Source: Marixanthomonas ophiurae
Lineage (GTDB): Bacteria; Bacteroidota; Bacteroidia; Flavobacteriales; Flavobacteriaceae
Length of the DNA stretch: 64,000 nt
Assembly (NCBI RefSeq): GCF_003413745.1
Contig: NZ_QVID01000002.1
Coordinates: forward strand, 186,001 to 250,000
Direction: 5' to 3'
Part shown: positions 53,399 through 62,598 of the stretch, one piece after another
Layout: every line of letters begins with the position of its first letter
Numbering within the stretch: position 1 is the first letter of the stretch
The notes under the pieces: model-generated
Databases searched by the model: none
The model's input: only the letters and a program-made list of their open reading frames with translations
Told to the model about the DNA's origin: nothing
Program-made: the position numbers and the translations under genes

Positions 53399-55876
53399 TT
53401 ATTCAACTTCTAAAAAATCAGTTTTATAGATAGGAATTCCAGTATCGGTAATTCCTTGAATTTCTATTTGAAACGTTCCCCTTTCATCACTTGTGTAAAA
53501 AGAAACTTCAGCGTTTCGATAACCATTGGTAACTATATTTGGTTTCCAATAAAGCGTTGTACGCCTATCTTCTCTACTTCTGTTTCTATCTACTAAAGAA
53601 TAATCAGGTGCGTAAAATTCCCGAGCATTGTAAAAACCAGAAGTTTTAAAATTAACTGAGCCCGGTTTTCTGTCAGAAATATCCACTTTATTTCTTTTAC
53701 CTCTTTTAGAATAAATTGCTATGATGCCTTGTGCTTCTAGGGCATATCCACCAGATGCTTGACCAGTATTGTGTACATCTATAAAATCTATATCTGTTTG
53801 GGGAACAGAACGGGCAGTTAGTAAATCTACTTTGACATCATCTAAATAAAAAGCCGGTTTTAACCCTCTAATATTTACTTCAAAATCTTGTGATGTTTGA
53901 TTTTCGTAGCCCTGTTTTCTACCAATTCGAACTCCTGGAATATTTGCTATCAATTCCATAAAATCATTGGCTCCATGTGTACCCAATTCACCAACTATTA
54001 CTCGATGCGATGGTGCAAAGAATCGTGTTCTTTTATTTCTTTCAATCTCCTTGATTTCTTCTTCAGTCGTTACTTTTCCTTCAAGCTTTACTTCGTCCAA
54101 TAACTCTCTGTCGCCATCATATTTAAAATTCCTGAAAATATTATTTTGTGACTTTTTCTTATACGTTTCAACATCGATATCTTCTTGGTTAAACGGATTG
54201 ATAACTCTGTTGGGTATGATACTAGGCTTTTGCTTAGGGGGATTCAGAATAATATTAGTATCATCAAAATTTGGTTTTTTTGAAGATATAGCTTCCCCGG
54301 CATTAAAATACACATCGAGAGTATCATTAAAAACAAAAGGACCATAGGAAAAGTGTCCGCTTTTATCTGTTTTCTGTGTTTCTTGATAAAACCCATTTTT
54401 TCTAAAAGTCAACTTAGTTTCACTAACTTTATTCTGAAAAGGAGATTTTGAATCAATAGTCTTACCGGTTATATAAATTCCTTCTTCCGGTTCAAATTCT
54501 TGAAATGGGCTTTTCTCTAAAAACTCTTGCCACGTAAAACGTCGCCAGCCGTGGGTCAACATTGTTAAATCGAGTAGTTGATTTTTTTTAATGGTATCTC
54601 CAGCGGTAAAAAAGTAGTTTGGAGATTTTATGTTACCTCTTAAATCAGAGTTTAATAGTAACCACGTTTTAATATTTTCAGAAGTGTTATTTGGTTTAAT
54701 CAGTTCAGCGTCTGTAACTGAAACAGAATAGGTGCCAGGAACCAATCTTCCTTTTGAATTTTTAAGTTCAATTTCTAAATTTACCTTGTCCCTTGTGGTT
54801 GTCGATGTTCCATTGGTTTTTTCAACTGAAATAGAAATATTGTCTTCTTTTTTTATATATGCCAACCGTTCTGCTATTGGTTTTTTAGAGCCATTAAACA
54901 GGACAATGTCTAAAACACCTTCTTTTAAATCATCTTTCGGGATTTTTAATAACATAGATTTTTTGTCTTGATACTGAGTATAATCAAAAACAGCTAATCC
55001 TCTTTGTTGACCAATAACCAAGGTGTTTTTTAGTCCTTCTTCTTGATTTGTCGAAATATTGATTAATACTTCTTTTTCATCTATTGAAGTGTTCATCACA
55101 TACCCTTCTTCAAGTGAAGTGGGCAACGGATATACAATATCTTCATTACCTGAACTAACAACCGCACGATATTCTTTGCCCGGTTCTGGGTTTATATAAA
55201 AGGAACCGAGACCAAACTCGTAGGTCTTGAAATCCGTAATTTTATTTCCTTGGCCGTCTTCAATTATCCCAACAACAGGATTGGCCGATAAATTGGCACC
55301 TTTCATTTTTACCGCCACTTTATTACTCATTCCAGTAATTAAATAGCCTCCTTCAGGATAAAAGCCTATCTCGGGCAAAATCGAAGTTTCTGTTTTTCCA
55401 AACTCGTCATTTTTATTTGGACCTTTATTATTTGCATTTAGAGCAAAAACCGGAATTTCTTTTTTAAAAAAGAAATCTTTTGGTTGATTCCTCATGTAGT
55501 TGGTATAAGCACGTATAAGATAGGTACCTTCTTTTAAGTCAATAGGCAATTTAAAGTCCCCTTCGGCACTTATTGATTCAGTAAAAAGCTTTCGCTCACT
55601 AATTACGTTGTCTTGATCATCTATAAGTTCTACATAAATAACGTTACTTTTTTCACTCATTGTATGGGTAACTCCATTAACAAGATAAGCATTATACCAA
55701 ATATCTTCTCCTGCCGTGTAATATGGTTTGTCTGTTTGGATGTAAATTTTTTCAGGATATTTTTCAGTGACATATTCGTTTAGTCTATTTAAAATTAGAA
55801 ATTTTAATCCAGATAAATCAGTTACTGAAAATGCAAGACATAAAAAGCATATTATAAGCATTATATCCTTTTTCAT
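53399..55876 (-). CDS. MG2/TonB-plug surface protein without beta-barrel
   Basis: An 825-residue exported protein. After the signal segment comes a macroglobulin-like MG2 domain (about 40-150: EKIYIQTDKPYYTAGEDIWYNAYLV), further beta-sandwich domains including a carboxypeptidase-regulatory-like segment near 455-520, and a TonB-receptor plug-like domain near 600-720 (IANIPGVRIGRK ... VNIRGLKPAFYLDDVKV ... IDFIDVHNTGQAS). The protein then ends after another beta segment; a 22-strand barrel is absent, since only about 100 residues remain. This architecture recurs in Bacteroidetes, but its function is unknown. It is probably outer-membrane associated. Confidence 0.82.
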   Translation of the reverse strand: MKKDIMLIICFLCLAFSVTDLSGLKFLILNRLNEYVTEKYPEKIYIQTDKPYYTAGEDIWYNAYLVNGVTHTMSEKSNVIYVELIDDQDNVISERKLFTESISAEGDFKLPIDLKEGTYLIRAYTNYMRNQPKDFFFKKEIPVFALNANNKGPNKNDEFGKTETSILPEIGFYPEGGYLITGMSNKVAVKMKGANLSANPVVGIIEDGQGNKITDFKTYEFGLGSFYINPEPGKEYRAVVSSGNEDIVYPLPTSLEEGYVMNTSIDEKEVLINISTNQEEGLKNTLVIGQQRGLAVFDYTQYQDKKSMLLKIPKDDLKEGVLDIVLFNGSKKPIAERLAYIKKEDNISISVEKTNGTSTTTRDKVNLEIELKNSKGRLVPGTYSVSVTDAELIKPNNTSENIKTWLLLNSDLRGNIKSPNYFFTAGDTIKKNQLLDLTMLTHGWRRFTWQEFLEKSPFQEFEPEEGIYITGKTIDSKSPFQNKVSETKLTFRKNGFYQETQKTDKSGHFSYGPFVFNDTLDVYFNAGEAISSKKPNFDDTNIILNPPKQKPSIIPNRVINPFNQEDIDVETYKKKSQNNIFRNFKYDGDRELLDEVKLEGKVTTEEEIKEIERNKRTRFFAPSHRVIVGELGTHGANDFMELIANIPGVRIGRKQGYENQTSQDFEVNIRGLKPAFYLDDVKVDLLTARSVPQTDIDFIDVHNTGQASGGYALEAQGIIAIYSKRGKRNKVDISDRKPGSVNFKTSGFYNAREFYAPDYSLVDRNRSREDRRTTLYWKPNIVTNGYRNAEVSFYTSDERGTFQIEIQGITDTGIPIYKTDFLEVE

Positions 55877-55982
55877 GATAATAGTGTATTGATCTTTCTT
55901 AAATATAATAAAATTTTGTGTTTAATTAGGTTATAAACTGATTGTTAATTTAAAGTAGAATAATTACTATTACACTTAAGCT

Positions 55983-56020
55983 TAAAAAAAGACCTGCAAG
56001 ATTGGAAAATCTTACAGGTC
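55983..56020 (-). terminator. Terminator of the beta-oxidation operon
   Basis: GACCTG-c-AAGATT (55991-56003) pairs with AATCTT-a-CAGGTC (56008-56020). On the minus strand a run of seven T residues follows. Confidence 0.85.
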
Positions 56021-56048
56021 AAATAGTAATTAGTTTGATATAACTTTA

Positions 56049-57854
56049 TTAAAACGGATAGGTATTTTCTTCCGTTACCTTTTCTGCAATCTTGTTACGT
56101 AATTGAACTATATTTGGGAAGTTATCATACTTCGTCCAACGCTTAAGTCCCATTAGCATCGCTTTTTGTTCATCACCTTCAGCAAAGGAGATGATTCCCT
56201 CTTTTGCTTTTTGATTAACAATATCTACTGCGTGATATAAATACAGTTGCGCCATGGCTACTTGGTATTCAGCATCTGAATTATCACGCTTATGGTTCTT
56301 TTCCGCACGTAGAATAGCACTTTCTGCCATATAGATTTCAATTAAAATATCAGCTGAAGCCAATAATAATTGTTGGTGCTCTTCTAGTTCGGGGCCGTAT
56401 TTTTTAACGGCACTACCAGCAACCATTAATAATACCTTCTTTAATTTGGCAACCATTGCTTTTTCTTCTGAAAGCACTTTAGAATAATCAGGTGTATCAA
56501 ACGATGGAATTCCCATCAATTCCTCTCCAACAGCTTGTGCTGGACCTAATAAATCTACGTGACCTTTCATTGCTTTTTTTACAAGCATTCCGACGGCTAA
56601 CATACGGTTTATCTCGTTTGTACCTTCGTAAATACGAGCAATACGAGCATCTCGCCAAGCAGATTCCATAGGTGTGTCGGCACTAAAGCCCATTCCACCA
56701 AATATTTGGATTCCTTCATCAGCACAATTTTGTATGTCTTCAGAAACTGCTACTTTTAAAATAGAGCATTCTATTGCGTATTCTTCCACGCTTTTCAGTT
56801 CGGCTTCTTGATGGCTGTTTCCAGCTTCCATACGAAGTGCGATACGCTCTTCGATGTTTTTACCAGCACGGTAGCTAGCACTCTCACCAGCAAAGGCAGA
56901 AGTTGCCATTTCGGCTAATTTAGATTTAATAGCACCAAACTTAGCAATTGGAGTTTTAAACTGAACTCGATCGTTTGCATATTTCGTTGCTTGGTCTATT
57001 ACACGACGTTGTGCATCTAAACTAGCTGCAGCCAATTTAATTCGACCCACGTTTAATGCGTTCATTGCGATTTTAAATCCGTTTCCTCTTTCAGAAAGCA
57101 TATTTTCAACCGGTACTTTAGTATCGTTAAAAAATACTTGTCGGGTAGAGGAGGAGTGGATTCCTAATTTTTTCTCTTCATCGCCAAACGTGATTCCGTT
57201 TTCAGAATCGTTTTCTACTATAAAACCGGTGATGTATTTGTCGTCTTCAATACGAGCAAAAACGATGAAAACATTAGCAAATCCCGCATTTGAAATCCAC
57301 ATTTTTTGTCCGTTGATAATGTAGTTTTTACCATCTTCAGAAAGAACAGCTTTTGTTTTTCCACTGTTGGCATCACTTCCCGCTCCTGGTTCGGTAAGGC
57401 AATAGGCACCAAACCATTCGCCAGTCGCTAATTTAGGAACGTACTTTTTCTTTTGTTCTTCAGTACCATAAAGGGTAATTGGCATGGTTCCAATTCCGGT
57501 ATGTGCGCCAAAAGCAGTCGCCACAGAACCGGTAGCTCCTGAAATATAATCGCAAACCAACATTGTGGTTACAAAGCCCATTCCCAGTCCGTCATATTCT
57601 TCAGGAACGGCAACGCCCAATAAGCCCATTTCACCGGCTTTACGCATAACTTCTTCTGTCAATGCGTAGTTTTTCTTTTCAAACTCTTCTTTTTTTGGCC
57701 AGATTTCGCGATCAACGAATTCCTTAACAGAATCACGCATCATTTTTTGTTCTTCGGAAAAATCTTCCGGGGTAAAAATATCGTTAGCAGCTGTTTCTTT
57801 TACTAGAAACTGTCCGCCGCGAAGTAAATCTTTATTTTCAGCAGTTGTACTCAT
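56049..57854 (-). CDS. Acyl-CoA dehydrogenase
   Basis: A 601-residue enzyme for the first oxidation step of fatty-acid beta-oxidation. The acyl-CoA dehydrogenase fold occupies about 30-430: FGAYCLTEPGAGSD near 150, MWISNAGFANVF near 184, and the motif IYEGTNEINRML near 418, whose Glu is the catalytic base in most relatives. The extra C-terminal domain (about 440-601) is typical of the long VLCAD-like form. It is the last gene of the operon that starts at 62395, 77 bases after the thiolase gene, with a terminator behind it. Confidence 0.93.
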   Translation of the reverse strand: MSTTAENKDLLRGGQFLVKETAANDIFTPEDFSEEQKMMRDSVKEFVDREIWPKKEEFEKKNYALTEEVMRKAGEMGLLGVAVPEEYDGLGMGFVTTMLVCDYISGATGSVATAFGAHTGIGTMPITLYGTEEQKKKYVPKLATGEWFGAYCLTEPGAGSDANSGKTKAVLSEDGKNYIINGQKMWISNAGFANVFIVFARIEDDKYITGFIVENDSENGITFGDEEKKLGIHSSSTRQVFFNDTKVPVENMLSERGNGFKIAMNALNVGRIKLAAASLDAQRRVIDQATKYANDRVQFKTPIAKFGAIKSKLAEMATSAFAGESASYRAGKNIEERIALRMEAGNSHQEAELKSVEEYAIECSILKVAVSEDIQNCADEGIQIFGGMGFSADTPMESAWRDARIARIYEGTNEINRMLAVGMLVKKAMKGHVDLLGPAQAVGEELMGIPSFDTPDYSKVLSEEKAMVAKLKKVLLMVAGSAVKKYGPELEEHQQLLLASADILIEIYMAESAILRAEKNHKRDNSDAEYQVAMAQLYLYHAVDIVNQKAKEGIISFAEGDEQKAMLMGLKRWTKYDNFPNIVQLRNKIAEKVTEENTYPF

Positions 57855-57931
57855 TTTTTTAGATTTTAGTAGTTAGTATTAAGCATTGAGAATTCTTTCT
57901 CGTTACTTCATACTCATATTTCAATACTTAA

Positions 57932-59122
57932 TTAATTTAAAAACTCATAAATTCCGGCGGCACCTTGACCTGTACCTACGCACATAGTGACCATACCGTA
58001 TTTACCTTGCATATTGCGTTTGCGCATTTCATCGAAAAGTTGAACAGATAATTTACTACCCGTACAGCCCAATGGGTGACCTAATGCAATGGCTCCACCA
58101 TTTACATTCACAATATCTTTATTAAGGCCTAACTTTCTAATCACAGCAAGAGATTGAGAAGCGAATGCTTCATTTAATTCTACCAAACCAATTTGATCTA
58201 ATTTCATACCTGCTTGGTCTAATGCTTTCGGTATTGCTTTAATAGGACCAATTCCCATGATGCGAGGTTCAACTCCTACAGCGGCATAGTTTACCATACG
58301 AGCGATAGGTTCAATATTTAATTCTTTTACCATTTCTTCGCTCATTACCATTGTAAAAGCAGCACCATCACTCATTTGTGATGAGTTTCCGGCTGTAACG
58401 CTTCCACCTTCAGCAAAAACGGGACGAAGTTTTGCCAACACTTCTTTGCTGGTTCCTTTTCTAGGTCCTTCGTCTTTATTTACGGTATAGGTTTTTGTTT
58501 CTTTTTTACCAGCGTCGTTTACAAATGTTTCTTCAACATCTATAGGAACAATCTGCTCTTGAAAACGGTTTTCTTCTTGCGCTTTCAACGCTTTCATATG
58601 ACTGTTATACGCAAACTCATCTTGATCCTCACGAGAAACGTTGTATTCGTTTGCAACAGCTTCTGCTGTTAAACCCATTCCCCAATAATAATCTTCGTGA
58701 CCTTGTTTGGCCAACTTATAATCTGGTACTGGTTTGTAACCTCCCATTGGAATGTAGCTCATGCTTTCGGCACCTCCAGCGATAATACAATCGGCCATGC
58801 CACTTTGAATTTTAGCAGTAGCCATGGCAATCGTTTCTACACCTGAAGCACAGTATCTGTTTACTGTAACACCAGGGATATCTTCAATTTTAAGTCCCAT
58901 TAAGGAAATTAAACGCCCCATGTTAAGTCCTTGTTCGGCTTCTGGCATCGCATTACCGACAATTACATCGTCTATGCGCTTTTTATCAAGTTGTGGCAAC
59001 CCATTCATCATATATTGAATGGTTTCTGCTGCCAATTCATCTGGTCTTTTAAAACGGAACAAGCCTCTAGGTGCTTTCCCTACTGCTGTTCTGTATGCTT
59101 TTACTATATATGCTGTTTTCAT
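57932..59122 (-). CDS. fadA: Acetyl-CoA C-acyltransferase (thiolase)
   Basis: A 396-residue thiolase that cleaves 3-ketoacyl-CoA in beta-oxidation. The acylated Cys is in NRYCASGVETIA (about residue 90), the His in GGAIALGHPLGCTG (about 350) and the second Cys in CVGTGQGAAGIYE (about 382), so the catalytic set is complete. Context (FadN-type enzyme upstream, acyl-CoA dehydrogenase downstream) supports the degradative rather than biosynthetic type. A small four-helix-bundle gene lies directly upstream and separates it from the rest of the operon. Confidence 0.94.
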   Translation of the reverse strand: MKTAYIVKAYRTAVGKAPRGLFRFKRPDELAAETIQYMMNGLPQLDKKRIDDVIVGNAMPEAEQGLNMGRLISLMGLKIEDIPGVTVNRYCASGVETIAMATAKIQSGMADCIIAGGAESMSYIPMGGYKPVPDYKLAKQGHEDYYWGMGLTAEAVANEYNVSREDQDEFAYNSHMKALKAQEENRFQEQIVPIDVEETFVNDAGKKETKTYTVNKDEGPRKGTSKEVLAKLRPVFAEGGSVTAGNSSQMSDGAAFTMVMSEEMVKELNIEPIARMVNYAAVGVEPRIMGIGPIKAIPKALDQAGMKLDQIGLVELNEAFASQSLAVIRKLGLNKDIVNVNGGAIALGHPLGCTGSKLSVQLFDEMRKRNMQGKYGMVTMCVGTGQGAAGIYEFLN

Positions 59123-59125
59123 GTC

Positions 59126-59153
59126 TTTAGTATTGAGATTTTAGTATTGAGAT
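59126..59153. repeat. 14-bp tandem repeat at the four-helix gene end
   Basis: Two perfect copies of TTTAGTATTGAGAT (59126-59139 and 59140-59153), then a partial third (TTTAG). The second copy includes the stop codon of the four-helix-bundle gene. Similar but degraded AGTATT-GAG text occurs at 57866-57930, after the thiolase gene. Confidence 0.75.
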
Positions 59154-59500
59154 TTTAGAGATTTTTGAAATGAATAATTCATTTTCTGAATCTCAGTTAA
59201 AATGTTCAATATTGGTTTTATTTTATCTTCTGAAATTAAATTTAATTCTATAAGCAATATAAGTTGTGTTTCTAATTCATATGATGACCCATTCGCAATT
59301 GATAGAAAATGAACAAACTCTTTGGTTGAATTTCTACCTGCTCCTTCGGCTATATTGGAAGGTATTGAAATAGCGCTTCTTTTAATTTGTGAAATAAGCC
59401 CAAACTTTTCATTTGAAGGTAATTCAGCACAAATTGTATAAACTGATTTCGTCAGTTCAATAGCTTTATTCCAAATTTTAAGATCATCAACTTTATGCAT
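59141..59500 (-). CDS. Four-helix-bundle protein (23S rRNA intervening-sequence type)
   Basis: A 119-residue protein beginning with DLKIWNKAIELTKSVY, followed by FGLISQIKRSAISIPSNIAEGAGR (about 33-56), the unmistakable signature of the S23/IVP four-helix-bundle family. Members were first seen in sequences inserted in 23S rRNA genes; elsewhere they are scattered singly in genomes, and their role is unknown. Here it sits inside the beta-oxidation operon between the FadN-type gene and the thiolase, in the same direction, flanked by short AT-rich repeats. That suggests a secondary insertion. Confidence 0.9.
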   Translation of the reverse strand: MHKVDDLKIWNKAIELTKSVYTICAELPSNEKFGLISQIKRSAISIPSNIAEGAGRNSTKEFVHFLSIANGSSYELETQLILLIELNLISEDKIKPILNILTEIQKMNYSFQKSLKSQY

Positions 59501-59538
59501 TGTAACATTACTAATTACTCACTACTCATATCTCACTA

Positions 59539-61947
59539 CTAGTTACGTAGTGGCTTATTCTTCTGAATCATATGCTGTAACCTTTCCAAAGTTTTTCGTT
59601 CACCACAAAGGCTTAAGAATGCTTCTCTTTCAAGATCTAACAAGTATTGCTCGCTAACTTGTTGTGGTTCGCTTAAATCGCCACCGGCCATTACCCAAGC
59701 TAATTTGTTTGCAATTTTCTTATCGTGTTCACTAATGTATTTTCCGGCTTGCATTTGGTCAGTTCCTACAAGGAATGCTCCTAATGCTTGTTTACCTAAT
59801 ACTTTAATGTCGTTTCGTTCAATAGGTTTTGTGTACCCTTGATCTGCCATCATTCGTGCTACTTCTTTTGCAGCAGCAATACGACGGTTTTTATTTACGA
59901 CTATAATATCTTTTCCTTTCTTCAGAATATTGGTGTCGAAAGCTTCGTAAGCGGAAGTTGATACTTTTGCCATCCCGATGGTTAAGAAATGTTCTCTTAA
60001 TGTATTAAGCTCCACATCTCCTTTTTGAAATAAATCTTGAGCGCGAACGGTCATTTCTTTAGATCCGCCGCCGCCAGGAATTACTCCAACGCCAAACTCA
60101 ACTAAACCAATATAACTCTCTGCGGATGCTACCACGCGATCAGCGTGTAAGGTCATTTCGCAACCACCACCCAGCGTCATCCCGTGAGGGGCAACTACGG
60201 TTGGTATTGAAGAATACCGAAGACGCATACACGTATCTTGGAAATATTTAACAGCAGCATTTAACTCGTCATATTCTTGCTCGACAGCCATCATAAAAAT
60301 CATTCCTACATTGGCGCCCACTGAGAAATTCTTTCCGTTGTTGGCAATTACCAGTCCATCGTAGCTTTTTTCAGCAATATCGATAGCTTTGTTAATTCCG
60401 GCCAATACATCGCCGCCAACGCTGTTCATTTTACTTCTAAACTCTACATTTAAAATACCATCGCCAAGATCTTCAACCACAACTCCGCTGTTTTTGAAAA
60501 CTTCTTTGCTTTCACGGATGTTATCTAAAATAATGTATGAATCTTGCCCAGGAATTTTAACGTGTGTTTTTTCAGGAATACCGTAATAGTAAGTGTTTCC
60601 TTCTCGAACGTCGTAGAAATTATCTACTCCGGTTTCAAGCATTTGATTTACCCAAGCTGCGGGTTCTTTTCCTAGTTCTTTTATTAATTCAATTCCTTTT
60701 TTAACACCAACGGCATCCCAAATTTCGAATGGTCCGTGTTCCCAGCCAAATCCGGCTTTCATGGCATCGTCAATTTTGTAAAGCTCGTCGGTAATTTCAG
60801 GAATACGTTTAGAAACGTAGGCAAATAGCGCACCGAAGTTTTTCTTATAAAACTCACCAGCTTTGTCATCGCCGTTTACAAGGACTTTAAATCTATCAGT
60901 TACGTTATCAATAGATTTTGTTTTTTCAAGCGTACCAAAAGAAGCGCGTTTTTTATCGCGATACTCCATAGATTCTAAATCTAATGTCAAGATTTCGCTA
61001 CTACCGTCTTCTTTTTTAATCTTTTTATAGAAACCTTGTCCGCTTTTACTTCCTAACCATTCTTTTTCCATCATGGTGTCGATGAAATTAGGCAGTTCAA
61101 AAATATCGTGCTCTTCATCATCTGGCACATTTTTATGAATACCATTTGCTACGTGTACTAGCGTGTCAAGACCTACAACATCAACCGTACGGAAGGTAGC
61201 CGATTTTGGACGACCGATTACTGGGCCAGTTAATTTATCAACCTCTTCAACGGTTAAGCCCATTTCTTTTACTTGATGGAATAAGCTTTGAATTCCGAAG
61301 ATTCCAATTCTATTACCAATAAAAGCAGGTGTGTCTTTCGCTACAATTGAAGTTTTTCCAAGGAACTTTTCACCGTATTCATTTAAGAAATCAAGCACAT
61401 CTTGATCGGTTTTTGGTCCAGGGATGATTTCAAAAAGTTCTAAATAACGAGGTGGGTTAAAGAAGTGTGTTCCGCAGAAATGTTTCTGAAAATCTTCACT
61501 GCGACCTTCACTCATCATATGAATAGGAATTCCCGATGTGTTTGAGGTAATTAGCGTTCCTTCTTTTCTATGTTTTTCAAGGTTTTCGAATACTTGTTGT
61601 TTAATGTCTAGTCGCTCAACAACAACCTCAATAATCCAATCTACTTCAGAAACTTTTGCAATATCATCTTCCATATTTCCAGTAGAAATACGATCTGCAA
61701 AATCTTTAAGGTAGAGTGGAGCAGGTTTCGATTTTATAGAATCCTGTAATGATTGATTTACCAAGCGGTTTCGTACTTGTTTGTCTTCAAGGGTAAGCCC
61801 TTGTTTCTTTTCTTTATCTGTAAGTTCCCGCGGAACAATGTCTAGCAGTAATACCTCCACGCCAATATTGGCAAAGTGACAGGCAATCCCGCTTCCCATA
61901 ATTCCGGAACCTATTACGGCTACTTTATTTATTCTTCTTTTAGACAT
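59539..61947 (-). CDS. FadN-type 3-hydroxyacyl-CoA dehydrogenase / enoyl-CoA hydratase
   Basis: An 802-residue bifunctional enzyme for hydration and second oxidation in beta-oxidation. The NAD-binding 3HCDH domain comes first (GSGIMGSGIA near 13-22; CGTHFFNPP near 158-166), then 3HCDH C-terminal domains (about 200-420). A crotonase domain is at about 485-680, with HGMTLGGGCEMTLHADRV and GLVEFGVGVIPGGGGSKEM carrying the acidic catalytic residues. This order (dehydrogenase first) is that of Bacillus FadN, the reverse of E. coli FadB. It starts 1 base after the MarR stop and is surely co-transcribed with it. Confidence 0.92.
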   Translation of the reverse strand: MSKRRINKVAVIGSGIMGSGIACHFANIGVEVLLLDIVPRELTDKEKKQGLTLEDKQVRNRLVNQSLQDSIKSKPAPLYLKDFADRISTGNMEDDIAKVSEVDWIIEVVVERLDIKQQVFENLEKHRKEGTLITSNTSGIPIHMMSEGRSEDFQKHFCGTHFFNPPRYLELFEIIPGPKTDQDVLDFLNEYGEKFLGKTSIVAKDTPAFIGNRIGIFGIQSLFHQVKEMGLTVEEVDKLTGPVIGRPKSATFRTVDVVGLDTLVHVANGIHKNVPDDEEHDIFELPNFIDTMMEKEWLGSKSGQGFYKKIKKEDGSSEILTLDLESMEYRDKKRASFGTLEKTKSIDNVTDRFKVLVNGDDKAGEFYKKNFGALFAYVSKRIPEITDELYKIDDAMKAGFGWEHGPFEIWDAVGVKKGIELIKELGKEPAAWVNQMLETGVDNFYDVREGNTYYYGIPEKTHVKIPGQDSYIILDNIRESKEVFKNSGVVVEDLGDGILNVEFRSKMNSVGGDVLAGINKAIDIAEKSYDGLVIANNGKNFSVGANVGMIFMMAVEQEYDELNAAVKYFQDTCMRLRYSSIPTVVAPHGMTLGGGCEMTLHADRVVASAESYIGLVEFGVGVIPGGGGSKEMTVRAQDLFQKGDVELNTLREHFLTIGMAKVSTSAYEAFDTNILKKGKDIIVVNKNRRIAAAKEVARMMADQGYTKPIERNDIKVLGKQALGAFLVGTDQMQAGKYISEHDKKIANKLAWVMAGGDLSEPQQVSEQYLLDLEREAFLSLCGERKTLERLQHMIQKNKPLRN

Positions 61948-61948
61948 A

Positions 61949-62395
61949 TTATGCTATTTTTTCGGTATATATTTTTTTTGAATTAATCAGTTCTAAAATG
62001 GTATTGGCCACTTTGGTAAATGTTTTTAATTCTTCTTCTGAAATATTTTCTTTTACTGCTTCGTCAAACCGAAGCACCACATTTTTTGAAAACTCCCGCA
62101 TTTCTTTCCCAAAAGGGGTTAAGTGTATTAAAACTCCACGACCATCTTCGGGGTTTGGTTTTCGTTCAATTAAACCTTTTCCTTCCATATTTTTGAGAGT
62201 ACGTGAGAGACTAGTGGCTTCCATTCCCATTTTAGGACCTAAGGCTGTAGAGGGGGTTCCTTCTTCAGGATCTATACTTATTAAGGCAAATCCTGTCGCC
62301 ATTGTACTATCTTTTTTACTGGCTTCTTCGTTATACATTTTTTGTACGTTCATCCAAGTAGAGCGCAGTATGTAATCTATTGTTTTTTCTTTCAA
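61949..62395 (-). CDS. MarR-family regulator of the beta-oxidation operon
   Basis: A 148-residue winged-helix regulator. The recognition helix region TSLSRTLKNMEGKGLIERKPN (about 82-102) and wing PEDGRGVLIHLTPFGKEM are typical of MarR. It leads an operon of fatty-acid degradation genes, so an acyl-CoA-responsive repressor is likely (inferred). Translation seems to start with TTG at 62395: no ATG lies nearby in frame, and the predicted transcript start is only about 20-25 bases upstream. A strong palindrome at its promoter suggests autoregulation. Confidence 0.9.
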   Translation of the reverse strand: MKEKTIDYILRSTWMNVQKMYNEEASKKDSTMATGFALISIDPEEGTPSTALGPKMGMEATSLSRTLKNMEGKGLIERKPNPEDGRGVLIHLTPFGKEMREFSKNVVLRFDEAVKENISEEELKTFTKVANTILELINSKKIYTEKIA

Positions 62396-62423
62396 AAAGT
62401 ATTGGTTTAGTTTTTCGGAATAC

Positions 62424-62459
62424 CAAAGATAGAAAATTTTATTATGCGTGCATAGTAAA
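62424..62459 (-). promoter_or_regulatory. Promoter and palindromic operator of the MarR/beta-oxidation operon
   Basis: On the minus strand a -7 box TATCTTTG (62424-62431) fits TAnnTTTG. Just upstream a near-perfect palindrome has arms TTTATTATGC (62438-62447) and GCATAGTAAA (62450-62459), with one mismatch and a 2-base centre. It fills the -7/-33 spacer, where bound protein would block transcription. Its size fits a MarR dimer site. Confidence 0.65.
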
Positions 62460-62598
62460 TAAATGTAAAATTTTTCTGATGAATGTTAAATAAACGTTTA
62501 GAATAGAAAAGGATTGCGGTATTTACTCTTATTTAAGAAAACGAAAGTATTTTAATCACTCTCGAGGTTTAAGTAATTAGTAATTATATAGAAAAAAA

